The notes beneath the pieces are model-generated. The model worked only from the letters and a program-made list of their open reading frames with translations, was not told the DNA's origin and did no database searches. The position numbers and the translations under genes were made by a program. Shown here in pieces: positions 45,476 through 57,690 of a stretch of DNA of 64,000 nt. The DNA comes from Trogon surrucura (taxonomy: Eukaryota; Chordata; Aves; Trogoniformes; Trogonidae): NCBI GenBank assembly GCA_020746105.1, contig CM036617.1, positions 43,739,898 to 43,803,897 on the forward strand, read 5' to 3'. How positions within the stretch are numbered: position 1 is the first letter of the stretch; every line of letters begins with the position of its first letter.

Positions 45476-46622
45476 TCACCTTAATAAATAGCAACTGTTT
45501 AAAATAATAATCTCTCACACATGTAAAGGCTGTGTGTGCTGATGTATGAAATTTTATGAATCAAACATGAATTAAAATGAAATTATTGACTGGTGGGCAA
45601 AACTTGACATCTCAAAGTTACTACTGAAATTTTGCTGCAATTCCAGCCTTAGTTCAAATAAGAAAGAAAAATTAAAAATATATATAATGATGTTACAGTT
45701 ATTTTTATGGTTTTATATTACAAAGTGTTCTGTAATGTACATCGAACCAGAAGCATGATAAAAGGTTTTAGTAAAAACCTGTTTTTTTTCTCTAAGCAAT
45801 ATATTTTTGTCTTTTTTTTTTTAGTACATATTCTTAGAAAATGAAAAACAACAAAGAAGAAATTGTTTCTACAACTGATTTGGTAAAATTTATTTTATGA
45901 AAAGTAGGCTATTTAGCTATAGAAAGCTATAAAAGCTCTAAATGATGTGGTCAGTTTGTACTTGAAGGGAAAATTCAAAAACGTTTTTGGAGATAATTTA
46001 AGATTCTAAAGCAGCAAAGAGGCCTGGATGAGTCAGATAGTAAAGTATAGGCAATTTAGAGAAACAATAAAGGAGCTTTACCTGGAAAAAAAAAAAGAGC
46101 TGACACTTGACATCATCTTGGTACAGAACAGCCATTTTCCATGACTCTGGAACTTACTGATGTTGGCAACATAACACTTTTGGCAGAACTTTCAGTCAGA
46201 AAGATTTCTCAGTTAAACTGTGGAATTTCTGGTCAAACAGAGGGTGGATAAAGGATCTCAGGGCTACAAGTAGCCTTGTGATCCAGTGTTAGGGAAAGAA
46301 TACTATGTCTGATTCATGTCCTTGGGCTGTCTGAGACAGACGAGAGATTTCAGTTTCCGCCTCTTGTATTCCGGATGAATAACCTCATCAAAGGATGTTT
46401 AATGAGCCCTTGGTATGTCATTCTAAATTTCCCATGTGGTACAGGATGATGCAGCAGGAATATTGACTCTGAGTTTTCCAGATTCTGGGATTTTATCGTT
46501 TGTTTTTTAGAGTTTTTGGACTGTTGTGTTTCTTTTTTTTCTTTTCTTTTCCCTGAGTTAGTCCTGGATTTCTGGTTCCCGATTTTTTATGTTTTGTCTG
46601 TTTGTTTGTGGGTGGGGTTTTT

Positions 46623-46640
46623 TTGTTGTTGTTGTTGTTT
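46623..46640. repeat. GTT trinucleotide repeat in a T-rich tract
   Basis: Six TTG units lie inside a strongly T-rich plus strand (46497-46760). Confidence 0.8.
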
Positions 46641-49600
46641 TATTGGTTTGCTGCTTTTTTTCCTCAGCTGTGATGCTTTTTCAAATATTTTTTCTATTGT
46701 ACTTCAGCAGGGAAGGGGAGATTTTTTCAACTACACCTCCTTGTCCTCTTTTTCATAATAAATTGGTGCATCCCATGTTCCACAATTCAGTTAATTTAAG
46801 TCCAAAACAACTATGCAGTTAGATCTCTAGTTATGTGGGTGTCCAAATTCTACTGATATCCCTCCCAGTTTTCCTTTGAAAGACCAGTTCATGAATCTAA
46901 GGAACAATGTCTACAGAACAGGAAAACCCTCCCATCCTGAGTGACAAAATTAACATATTTCAATCTATTGTTAGATATTTCATTAAAGTAGAAGCAGTCT
47001 GAATTTGCAAAAAATTAGATCCCATTAAAGGCTGGCTAGAAGTGTTCACCATTTGTGGAAGTTACCTAAATTTGAGTTTTAAAATTTAATTGGAAACAGC
47101 CACGTTTGAATTATAGCATTGAAGGGACTGCTTGAAAATCATTCGAAACTGACTTTTCTGTTATCCCTCGAGAAAGATCTGACTTGTGCAGGAAAAAATC
47201 CACAATCAGCATAATTTCTTTGTGTTTTCTATTTAATTTCTAACGTTGTTATTTAAAATTTAATTAGCAGCAGGTTAATTCCATGTAACTGATTTTATCA
47301 CTCTTCTCATTCTTTTTCTCTTCTCTCATTTTAATACTCTTTCTTCCCTACTGGAGTTTGTTATGTTTGTCTTTCTTCAAGTGTCCCTTGTGCACTACAT
47401 TTTTCCTTTACATAGTGTGATTTAATCTTCTTTCTTGTCTTTTTTATTTCTTTCTCCATTCTTGTGACTGATGTGGCTTTCTGTCCTCACTTCCATTCCC
47501 TGGTGCCCTATCAGCATTTCTTCTGTACCAGCCTTTCCAATTTAGTTTTCATTTCCTCCTTGAGATAAATCCAGTAGTACTGAAGATTTCTCCTCTAACA
47601 CCATGTAAGTACTGCATTAAAACTCTATTACTGGTAATTGAGCTAATGTAAAAGTGCAGATTACCTATAATTTATGACAAAGTAACTCTGTGTCTTAGGC
47701 ATTGTAGTGAATCACCATTTTAATTTAAATGTGTTGGACACTTACCAAACCTCCCAAAGTGATGTTGAGAATGGTTCAAAGTGTCTTCTAAAACCTCTGA
47801 CAACTGAAATCTGAGCAGTCAGTCCAAATCCAGAGTTCAGGATTTATGCTAGGAGCTGATATTCAAGCTGTCTTCCTGACCACAAGGAAGGTCAAGCCTC
47901 TCATCCATATGTTATGTTTGTTTCATCTCTTGAATCAGCTTCTGTACCTTCTTTTTTTGCAACAGCCAAATGAAAGTTCAGTCCAGAATCATGGACTGGG
48001 ATCAGACAGCAGTTGTTTCACCTCCGCTGATACTTAGTTATTGTACAATTTAATCACTGATGTGAGTCTAATTGTTTTCGTTAGATATATCAGAAGTAGA
48101 TTTGGCCCAATATTTCAGTGTAAGACATTTTCACACTTTAATCATGTCAATTGTGCTGTACAATCCCAAGTGTCAAAATTCTGCTGAGTTTAGCAGCTTC
48201 ATGAAACTGGCAAAAAACAGACTTTTAATGAACTAAAAGTGGAAGAAGGGCAAGTCTGGAGCTGATCAGCAAGAGAAACTTCTCTGCCTTTCCATTGTGA
48301 GTGTTTTGTTTGCAAAATGGAGTGGTTAGCTACAAATCAGTGTTTAACTGCACTGATCGTTGTGCTGAGGCTAGCTTACCGCTTTTTATGCCAAGAGAGA
48401 CAGTGAATGTTTCATGTCAGTCCGGCTCAATAATTCTGCTCATTTACATTTGAAAATACTCAGACGTGTTCTAAGATGTGCAGCTAACAAATCTAAGCAC
48501 AGGGACTGTAACCACGTGGAAGTAAAATCAGTCCACCAATGTCGTTCTCAACCTTCATGCCTTTTTCCTCTGGATTCAATTTTAATTCCTTGTTAAATTA
48601 AGCCAGGTCATACATTATTAATATCGGAATTAATAGAGATCTGTTGCTAAGGGAATAAAATAATGTATATATATTTGTTTTGTTGATCTGCATTTTGAAG
48701 TTTCTCCCCTTCCTCTTCCTATTTGTAATGTCTATCTTTGTACACGTCACCCACTCAGGGTGGGAGAAGGACTATGGAAGCGGTGTCTGAACGATATTTT
48801 CTAAAGGAGATGGCAATTTGAAAATGTATTTTTCAAAAAGTTTTATGTTTTCATAACTATTACACTTGATAAGTATGCATTACATGCCATTAGCCTTAGC
48901 AAGGTATTTTAATCTAACAGTTCTGCACCATGTTCACATTAATATGCAAATAGAATGAGAATACAAAATTAAATGGAAATGGAAGTTAATTGACATTTTT
49001 GTCACAAAAGCTCAGAGAAACAGTACTTATGGTTTAATGGCAAAAAGCTAAAGTGTCATCCTAGGGAGGGCTACATCAGTCTAGAACTAAGAAGATTTTG
49101 CTGAGAAAAAGTGCAAAGTGCTGTTTGTGTATGCAGGTTGCCAGCTTCCCCTATGCAGGTGGTCCCATCACCATAAACCTGGACTAAATTGCTGCCATCC
49201 ATTAAACACAGTGGCTGCCTGGATAGCTGCCTAGCACAGACTTACACAGGCTATCTGTTCCTGTCAGAAATATGATATGTCACTGACAAAAGCTTAATTA
49301 CTCCATTAATTAATAGGACAATTTTCAAAATGCCTTGCAATGCAGTTTGACACTCATTAGTGCCATTTATGAATAATTTCTCCCAGGGTATAATACTCTA
49401 TAAAGTGTAATTTGAAAGGGAATAATACATGTTTAAACCCTACGTATTCATGAAGCCAAAATACATTCTTTGCTGAATTAGTCAGATTTATGAAAAAGCT
49501 AAGATCTATGTGCTGAATGCTTAGAAAGATATTCCTCTATATCAAAACACTCTGTCACAGAACAGCAAGCTTATTCTGGATTAGACTCATTTGGAAGTCC

Positions 49601-52002
49601 AGACAGCATCTCCTTCCTTATAAGAATTGTTGATCACACTCTAGCTGGAGTCTTATTACCCTTAGATCTGCATGAAGGCCAGGGGCACTGAAATGCTTGG
49701 ACTACTATTGTACCAAGACATCTATTTGTCTCTAGGTATCTAGAGCACTTTATATGACTGGATAGAGTAGAGGACAAAAGATCTTGTAAAGATTATTCCA
49801 TTACATATCTTCTGCAACACAACTGATTTTTCAAGGGAATAAAAATATAAGAGAAAAATGAGCCAAAAAAATAAGATAAATATGTGGAGAAAGCATGGAC
49901 ACAGCTCCAATGTTTTACATGTTAGTTAGGTCAGCAATGGAGAAACACTTTTAAAGAGAATTGTCTTCCTGTTTTTACAGCTGGGAAGCTTCAGTATTTT
50001 GTTTTGATGAATAAGAGTGTCTTCTAGTGCCTGCTCTGTAACAGTGCACCTCTTTCTTATTGAGCTTTCAACTTTTCCTTTTTTTTAATTAATTCTTTTA
50101 TGTTCTTAGAGTTAATTCAGCATATAGATAGGATCATAAATATAGTCACTGGACATATGGAGCTGCATTTTAAAGTCCACAGAAGTCTAAATTTTGAACC
50201 AATATGGGCCTTTGAGAAGTAGGCACTTCATCTATGATTTCTCTGTGGTCCTTGCATGGATTCAAGAAATTAAAAGCTTCTTATGTTCACTGAATTACTA
50301 TTTCTGACAGAAAAGTTTATATCGCTTTAGGAGACAGAGTGAAGAAAAAATGGAAATGATAATATAAAACAACATAATGGTTGCCAAAAAAAAATACATG
50401 CAATATATTAAAAAAGGCTTACTTGCAAGGCTGAACAGCAATGAAGATTTTAAGAAAAGTAAGCTACTAAGGAAGGTCTTGAAAAACACTTATTTTGTGT
50501 AGACAGTGGCACAGTAAGGTAGACTGCCTTACGGGGGTGTTAGTGCAAATTCTACAGTCAAAAATAAGGATTTCAGAAAGGGATCTTTTAGGGGATCTGA
50601 GATTGTATCAACTATGATTTTTTTTTAGCATCCACAAATTTCACTGTCCAAATAGGATTCCCTAAAGGAGTTGAGAATTTGTAGTGTTCACTCTCAAAAA
50701 ATCTGTCTCCTTCAGGTATTCTTCAATGCATGGAGGGAGGCAGTGTGGGATGGGAAGGTGAAAAATATTGCCACTTCCTCTGTCTGCCCTGTTTCCCTGC
50801 GTAAGTTGCTTGTTAGTCCACTGAAGAGACTGAGCTGACAGTTTGCTGCTGCCATGGTTCAGGTTCTGATTCCAGAACAGCAGGGAAGGGGGACACGGTA
50901 ACCTTTTCAGTCATCCCAGGCTTAGCCTTCTTATCAATCAAAGCCCTAAGAATACACTGAAAAAACAGATTTTCTGAGGGTTGGCACTCAGCAGTTTCTA
51001 AAAATCCAGCTCTGAAAACATCTCTTTTAGACACTCATCCATTAGAGCCCATAAATTTGGTGCACAGCTCTTAATCGGCAAAATCTTTACACAGTTCTAC
51101 AGCTTGGGCAGTTCTACATCTTGGACAGCTAAAGCTATTTGACTTTAAAAGTGCTGATGGCCCAGCAAGTCCCATTAATCTCAGTAGGAACATGTTTAGA
51201 GCCTGTGTCTCAAACTTAGGAATGTATACTCAGTCATAGATATGTGAATAGTCAATTGATGACAGTATTATCAATACCTGTCCCCCTCCTTCTTCAAAAA
51301 GAATAAAAAAAATTAACACAACACTTCAATTTTTATTTTACTTTCCAGTAAGACTTCCACGCTATGATTTGCTTTGAAACTGATTTGAGCAAGACTGTAT
51401 TAACGATTCCTCAGTGACTCAGTATAACCAGATATGTTTTGTGTAAAACATATAGGAGACATATTTTGAATCGTGCTCGGATGTGTCTTCTGCACACTTT
51501 TATTCAAAGCATAGAGACCATTAATACATTTATAAAAAAAAATTAAGGAAGGGAAAAAAAGGATGCTGAATGGATCATTAATGTTAATCTGTAGCTTCTC
51601 TACTCCTTCTCTCACCATTCAGCTCTCCCTCTTTTCCTTAATTTCTCTTCAACATCAAAATGGGCACAAGAAGAGTGGGAGCTACAGATCTATTTGTCTT
51701 TGTCTATTGCAGGTGATAGCAAGATGATACAAAGCCAGTGCCTCAGGTATTTTGTGGTTTTTTTTCTGTACTTAACTTAAAACTGCTCTTAGGAGACTTT
51801 TTTTTCCAGCAGTTAAGTTCAACTTCTTGGCAGAAATAAGTAGTACTATCCTGACATACCGCACAGTAGTTTGCTGGTCTTTGTCATCTGAAATACCAAT
51901 GCTGTCTTCCCTCCCATTCAGTGACTAACAGGTGGACTGTTTTTATTTAAAATATCCTCATATTTGATTTAGAGGATATAAACCTCCCAGTGTACACATC
52001 AC

Positions 52003-52815
52003 ATAGAATTATAGAATCATAGTATCATTCAGGTTGGAAAAGACCCTTGGGATCATCAAGCCCAACCATTAAACCCTACTCTACAAAGCCCACCCTTAAA
52101 CCATATCCCCCAACACCACATCTAAATGATCTTTAAACACATCCAGGGATGGTGACTCAACAACCTGGGCAGCCTATTCCAATGTTTGACTACTCTTTCT
52201 GTGAACTTTTTTTCATAATGTCCAGTCTAAACCTACCCTGTTGCAGTTTGAAGCCATTCCCTCTTTTCTATTGTAAATTACCTGTGAGAAGTGACCAGCA
52301 CCAACCTCTCTACAATGTCCTTTCAGGTAGTTGTAGAGAGTGATGATGTCTCCTCTTAGCCTTCACTTCTTTAAACTAAACAGCCCCAGCTCCTTCAACT
52401 GCTCTTCATAAGATTTATTCTCCAGGCCCTTCACCAGCTTCATTGCCCTCCTCTGCACTTGCTCCAGCACCTGGACATGCCTCTTGTGTTGAAGTGCCCC
52501 AAACTGGACACAACACTCAAGGTGTGGTCTCACCAGTGCCAAGTACAGGGAGACAATCATCCCCCTACTCCTGCTGGTCACATTATTTCTAATACAAGCC
52601 AGGATGCCTTTGGCCTTCTTGGCTATTCGGGCACATTGCAGGCTCATATTCAGCTACCTGTCAGTTAGATCCCCTAGGTTCCTTTCTGCCAGACAGCTTT
52701 CCAGCCACATTTCCCCAAGCCTGTAGCGTTGCATGGAGTTGTTGTGGTCCAAGTGCAGGACCTGGCACTTGGTCTTGTTGAAGCTTATACCATTAACATT
52801 GGCCCATGGTGCATA
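52003..52815 (-). mobile_element. CR1: CR1 LINE fragment, long-3'-UTR subfamily
   Basis: The tail is ATAGAATTATAGAATCATAG. The long 3' UTR includes CATATCCCCCAACACCACAT. The minus frame 52647-52363 (94 codons) contains [20 protein letters not shown] and [20 protein letters not shown]. Further upstream a second frame (52869-52654) contains KTKCQVLHLDHNNSMQRYRL, so the copy reaches back to the MKFNKTKC region. Homology ends near GCCCATGGTGC (about 52812). It lies in the same subfamily group as the copies at 20391 and 55802. Confidence 0.92.
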
Positions 52816-54017
52816 CTTAAGAAAAGTAAGGACATCTGGTGTGTCTGTCCACCTCCAAAGAATACCCATCTAATGGAGGAAAGTGAGCTTCCTTTCTAGA
52901 AAAAAAAAATAATCCACACATACAGCCTCTAAGATTAAAGATCAGAACAATCAGTCATGTTATGATGATAAGATGCAGTCTGAGTCATACTTAGTCTTCA
53001 TGTTCTACATTGCAGGAGAATTTCATAACACTAGGCTATAATAACAGTAAGAAAAAAGGGGAGCAATAGCTTTAGAGGTGAGCTGCTACATTGCCAAAAA
53101 CACAAGACTCCTGGGAATATAAGGAGAGATGATAAAAAGAAATTTCAATCTGACCTAAGAGAATACAGACCATTGCTCATTAGCATACGAGCAATATAGG
53201 CCCCAAAGAATTAGAACAGTGTCAGGGGGGAAAAAAAAAGTAAAAATAAACAAACAAAGGCAAATCCCAAAAACGTAGGTATCTACCTTACCACCTGTCA
53301 TAATTCCACACAATGCAATACTTTCTTATTGGTCTGATGATTCATGCATTTTTGGACTGCAAGTTGATCCAAGGTGCATTTGAAAGAGTGAAGAGGGTTG
53401 TCAGTCAGAATATGCCAAAATGAGGTGTCATGGTGGAGACTACTGTAGCCAGAGTTTACCTTTTGTTAATCTGTGTTACAACGAATTAACTTATCTCTTA
53501 CTATTTGGATCCTTTTAACCTCCTTTCATTCATATTTCTGCTTTTATCTTTGTTTCAGCATTCTCTTCTTAAATAAGGAAGCTGTGGGTGCTATCATCTG
53601 GGAAGGATTTAAATCCTGATCTGACTTTCTGTGCTTGTCATCATTTCCTCCTGACAGTCATGGGAGATTAAGTGGTTGCCTATATTAGCCTGAATTGCCA
53701 ACATATTTCCCAGAACATATGTCTGCACGTGTGGATAAATAACTGTAAACATTTAAAGATGCTCGTGTGCGCATGGAGTTCAGTGATTCCAAAAAGCAAG
53801 ATTACCATTTGGGCATTCTTTAGTTTCTTAAGTCTTTAAAATTTTGACAAAGTAGCTACCACTTCTGTGATGATGAGGGCAAAGTTGAACCTGCTGATGT
53901 AATGCCCACTTCATAAAACAGTCTTCTTCTTAAATGCTTCAGTCCCAAGTAAAATGTTTGAAATAAACCTTTCTGGTTCTTCTGTATATAAGATTGCCTG
54001 ATCCATAGAGTTAAGTA
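52816..54017. other. AT-rich non-coding stretch
   Basis: No gene or transposable element was recognised. There is a G6/A9 run at 53224-53239. Confidence 0.5.
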
Positions 54018-54487
54018 ATCATAGAATCACGTAATTGTCGGAGTTGGAAGGGACCTTAAAGATCATCTAGCTCCAACCTCCCTGCCATGGGCAGGGACAT
54101 TCCCCACTAGATCAGGCTGTTCAGAGCTCCATTCAACCTGGCTTCAACCACCTCTCTGGGCAATATGTGCCCATGTCTCACAACCCTCACGGTGAAGAAC
54201 TTCTTCCTAATGTCCAATCTGAACCGATACATCTCTAGTTTAAATCCATTCCCCCTAGTCCTATCACTATCTGACATCCTAAAAAGCCCCTCACCAGCTT
54301 TCTTGTAGGCCCCCTTGAGATACTGAAAGGTCACAATAAGGTCTTCTCGGAGCCTTCTTTTTGCAGACTGAACAGCCCCAACTCCCTCAGTCTGTCTTCA
54401 TAGGAGAGGTGCTCCAGCCCTCTGATCATCCTCATGGCCCTTCTCTAGACACGCTCCAGCACGTCCATAGCTTTCTTGTGCTGTGGG
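54018..54487 (-). mobile_element. CR1: CR1 3' end, short-tail subfamily
   Basis: The tail is ATCATAGAATCACGTAATTG, then GGAAGGGACCTTAAAGATCA. The minus frame 54334-54107 (75 codons) carries MTFQYLKGAYKKAGEGLF and RLDIRKKFFTVRVVRHGHIL. Homology continues to CACGCTCCAGCACGTCC and CTTTCTTGTGCTGTGGG at about 54487. It is 5'-truncated. The 125-codon frame just beyond (54822-54445) only overlaps its edge (VLERV) and is otherwise unsupported. Confidence 0.9.
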
Positions 54488-55801
54488 TTCAATGATTTCT
54501 GGGAATGAGTTAGAAGTGGATGTTTTCTAAACAAAAAGGTGGAATGATAATTTTTGGAGTCTTTGCAATGAATTATGATACCCATTTTCAGCTGAAGCTT
54601 TTTAAAATCATCCTTGCTGCTGCATTCCTCATATTCAGCATCGTTATTATTCACATTCTTAGTAATAATAATACTCAAATATTTTACTGTTTGATTTGTT
54701 TTATTGGATTCTGATTGGTTATGGCTTGCTGTTCTAAGCCAACTTTGCAATAGTTTACAGTTGTCATCATAGCAATCATTTAGATTTTGCTCCCGTATTT
54801 GCCAGTGTAGACCGCATAACATTTGACTTCATATTCCTCAATTCTTCCTGAATTATAAACATTAAGCCACTGACACCTTACAAAGTGAAAATGGTAAATG
54901 TCTCTCCAATCACATAGCATATTCAGGCATATTCAGGCATAAAAATATAAGCTCAGTTAAGAATAAGTTCTGCTAATTAATTCCATTAACATGGAAGGCT
55001 TAAGAGACTTTCTTCTTTTGAAATCTGAAAAGTTGTTCTAAAGCATCTCTTCAATGCTGCGTGTATTAGACATTCTTAGTCTTTTAGATACCATCTATAG
55101 TGCATGTTTTCTTTCTAAAATAGGCTGCAGAAATTTTCAGAAGATAAACTTTTGGTAATACTTTTTGGGGAATGTGTTCTATATATGTTGTGCAGTGAAC
55201 TGATATTCAACATGTCTTTAAAATATTTTAAAAGTATTTTAGCACTTAGAAGATGACGTCCAATGGCAGATGACTGTGTCACTGAAATATCTATCAAGAA
55301 TCTAGAAATGTGCCTCTGTAGACCTCACACATTTCATAACACATTTATTTCATACACAATAGTAAGACCTTCTTTTGTTTGCATGTTTTGAGCTGGATTT
55401 GGTCTGTTGCCAAACTGAGCCAATGCTAGTGCCTCACAAAAGAAGTTGTGGAATCACAACTTATTAGAGGCATATTGATTCTCCTTTTCTTATTTGAGTT
55501 ATCAACTTATTGAGCTATCAACCAATATTTTTCTACAATCATATTTTTACAATTTTTCTAGGGTAGTTTTGACAAAAAAAAATTCTGCTGAGATACTTTT
55601 TTTTTTTTTTCACGGCATCCTTTTTATATATTTCATAATTTACAATATAACTGCTTGATAAGTTTGCTTATCACAGTTTAAGGTCATTTTATAGGTAGAA
55701 CACTCTTTAAAAACCTTGCTAATTGTTGCTTAAAGAGTTGCTTGTTTGCTTTTCCCATGTTCATGTCACTAGCTGTGTCAACCTTACTCACCATAAGCAT
55801 T
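54488..55801. other. AT-rich non-coding stretch
   Basis: No transposable element was recognised. A 10-bp tandem duplicate ATTCAGGCAT x2 lies at 54921-54940, and a T14 tract near 55598-55611. Confidence 0.5.
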
Positions 55802-55842
55802 ATAGAATCCTAGAATGATTGAGGTTGGAAACGACATTTAAG
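55802..55842 (-). mobile_element. CR1: CR1 (outer element, tail part) interrupted by another CR1
   Basis: ATAGAATCCTAGAATGATTG followed by GAGGTTGGAAACGACATTTA is the reverse-complement CR1 tail. It breaks off at AAGAT, where a plus-strand CR1 begins, and resumes at 56118 with no apparent loss. Confidence 0.88.
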
Positions 55843-56117
55843 ATAGAACAAGAGCCAACTGATGCAAGCTGGAGCATAGGGTTTTCCACAAAAAACGTTA
55901 GGAAAAGCTTTTTCATTGTGAGTGTGACAGAGCACTGGAACAGGCTGCACAGAGAGGTTGTGGAGTCTCCTTCTCTCGAAACACTGAAACCCCCCCTGGA
56001 CGTGTTCCCATATGACCCACTCTAGGTGATCCTGCTTTGGCAGGGGGCGTGGACTAGATGATATTTTGAGGTCCCTTCCAAACCCTACCATTCTGTGCTT
56101 CTATGTGATTCTGTGAT
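55843..56117 (+). mobile_element. CR1: CR1 3' end nested in an opposite-strand CR1
   Basis: It begins GATAGAACAAGAGCCAACTG, matching the CR1 text before the C terminus, and contains [20 protein letters not shown] in the 68-codon frame at 55819-56025. The 3' UTR has GTGGACTAGATGATATTTTG and it ends TTCTATGTGATTCTGTGAT. The inserted copy is about 275 bases and strongly 5'-truncated. The host CR1 resumes at the next base. Confidence 0.9.
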
Positions 56118-56495
56118 AACTGAATCCAACTGTTAACACAGCAATGTCAGATCCACAACTAAACCATGACCCTAAGTGCCACGTCTACACAGCTTTTAAA
56201 TATTTCTAGGATGGGTGACTCTACTGCTTCCCTGGGCAGCCTGTTCCAGTGCTTGACAACCCTTTCGGTGGAGAAATTTTTCCTAGTATCTAACCTAAAC
56301 TTTCCCTGGCACAACTTGACACCATTTCATCCTGTCCTATCAACTCTTATGTGGGAGAATAGACTAACCTAACCCATCTACAACCTCCTTTCAGGTAGTT
56401 GTAGAGAGTGATAAGGTCTCCCCTCAGCCTTCTTTTCTCCAGGCTCAACAATGCCAGTTCCCTCAGCCATTCCTCATAAGACCTTCATTCATTAT
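56118..56495 (-). mobile_element. CR1: CR1 (outer element, remainder)
   Basis: AACTGAATCCAACTGTTAAC picks up exactly where the tail at 55842 stopped (the family reads AAGATCATTGAGTCCAAC across this point). It continues through CCACAACTAAACCATGACCC, TTCCCTGGGCAGCCTGTTCC and CAGGCTCAACAATGCCAG and ends near CTCATAAGACC (about 56480). It is of the long-3'-UTR subfamily. Confidence 0.9.
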
Positions 56496-57690
56496 GCATA
56501 AAAATCTTTCAGGCTTCATGCTCTGTTGAGCCAAAACAGTTAAATAGCTGTTAAACAATTGCAGCATGAAGAAAGAAGAATAAAAAATGTACTAAATTAG
56601 TACTGGAACTTAAGATGTCATCTCACTGGAATTAGTTCAGGGAACCCTAATCCACTCCTACACTAGATTACATTGGTATGCTCTGTCTCTCTAGAGATTT
56701 TAGTGTTTCAGCTGTTACTGCCCAGAAAGCAGAGAAAAGCAAGAACTATATCTAACTTGAAAAAAAAAAAAAAAGTCTGGGTAAGGTAAGAGCAGTATGA
56801 AACAGGGACATAGGCACAGGTGGAGGCAGACAAACAGAAAAGATTACAGGAGAAATCGTAAAGAGACGTTAAAATAACTCGCCAGCATTTCATATCTTGG
56901 GAAACCTGTCACTATAAAGTCCAATAGCAGCTGACAGGGTAGCTTTAAATAACTTTTGCTGCAGTCATAATTTCTTGTTACTTCTTTAAATCCAATTTTA
57001 TTTTTCTTACTTAGGCATTTTCCCTAATATGTCTTGGGAGTGTTGATTCCTGATCCAGTTATTGTTTAGGATCTATGCATAAAATTAAAGAGTGAAAATG
57101 AAATGCCATGTCTGCCAACTTCAAGCTACCTGCCATGGCAAAAAATTATAGACTCATGTCTGTATTTGCTGTCTTTCAGTTTTTCTTTAGATCAGAAAAT
57201 ATTGTCTTTCTATTGTGTGCTGAACTGGTAGGTGGGACTGAATCTCATCTCCAAACACTCAGCTGCCTAGTGATTAGAGTTGGAGATATGCGTTCATATC
57301 TACCCTGGCAGAAAAACGAATTTGAAATTAGCTGTCCTATACTGTTCTATATCACAAGGGAAGTGCTCTGTTACTGAATTATCGGAGAAAAGGAGGAATA
57401 TCAGTACCTCGTCCCTTTCTTCCAGCCTTATTTATAAATGTATTAGGTCTTTGATCATATTCTGGACCCTAATGCTTGCAGAGACACACAGATATGAATC
57501 TCATATGGATTTAGATGTTCTCTGGAGCAGGGAGTTAACTGACTATGTCCTTAGAGGTTACTATATCCCTAGTTCACATTTTTCCCTACAGTTATTCTTT
57601 CTGAGTTACTTACTGTAATTTATATTTTTTTTAATTTTTTGTATGTGTGTATGTGTTGACCTTTATATATTTCATTCTTTAACACCAACT
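56496..57690. other. AT-rich non-coding stretch
   Basis: No transposable element or gene was recognised. There is an A15 run at 56760-56774. The overlapping plus frames at 57108-57377 and 57280-57618 lack recognisable features. Confidence 0.5.

Larger units (their letters stand above)
42779..52002. other. 9.2-kb repeat-poor interval
   Basis: No CR1 or LTR was recognised across the interval. It holds simple-sequence patches (A/T run at 45449-45475, T-rich tract at 46497-46760 with GTT repeats) and a possible conserved block at 49190-49450. A splice-donor-like AAG/GTAAGC lies at about 43156-43164 after a GC-richer patch. The longest frames (44498-44878, 126 codons; 43858-44196, 112 codons) have no domain I recognise. 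The interval may be under some constraint, but this rests only on the absence of repeats. Confidence 0.5.

Noticed and set aside
54445..54822. 125-codon minus-strand open frame
   Set aside because: Only the last residues overlap the CR1 at 54018-54487. The rest has no CR1 or other homology I recognise.
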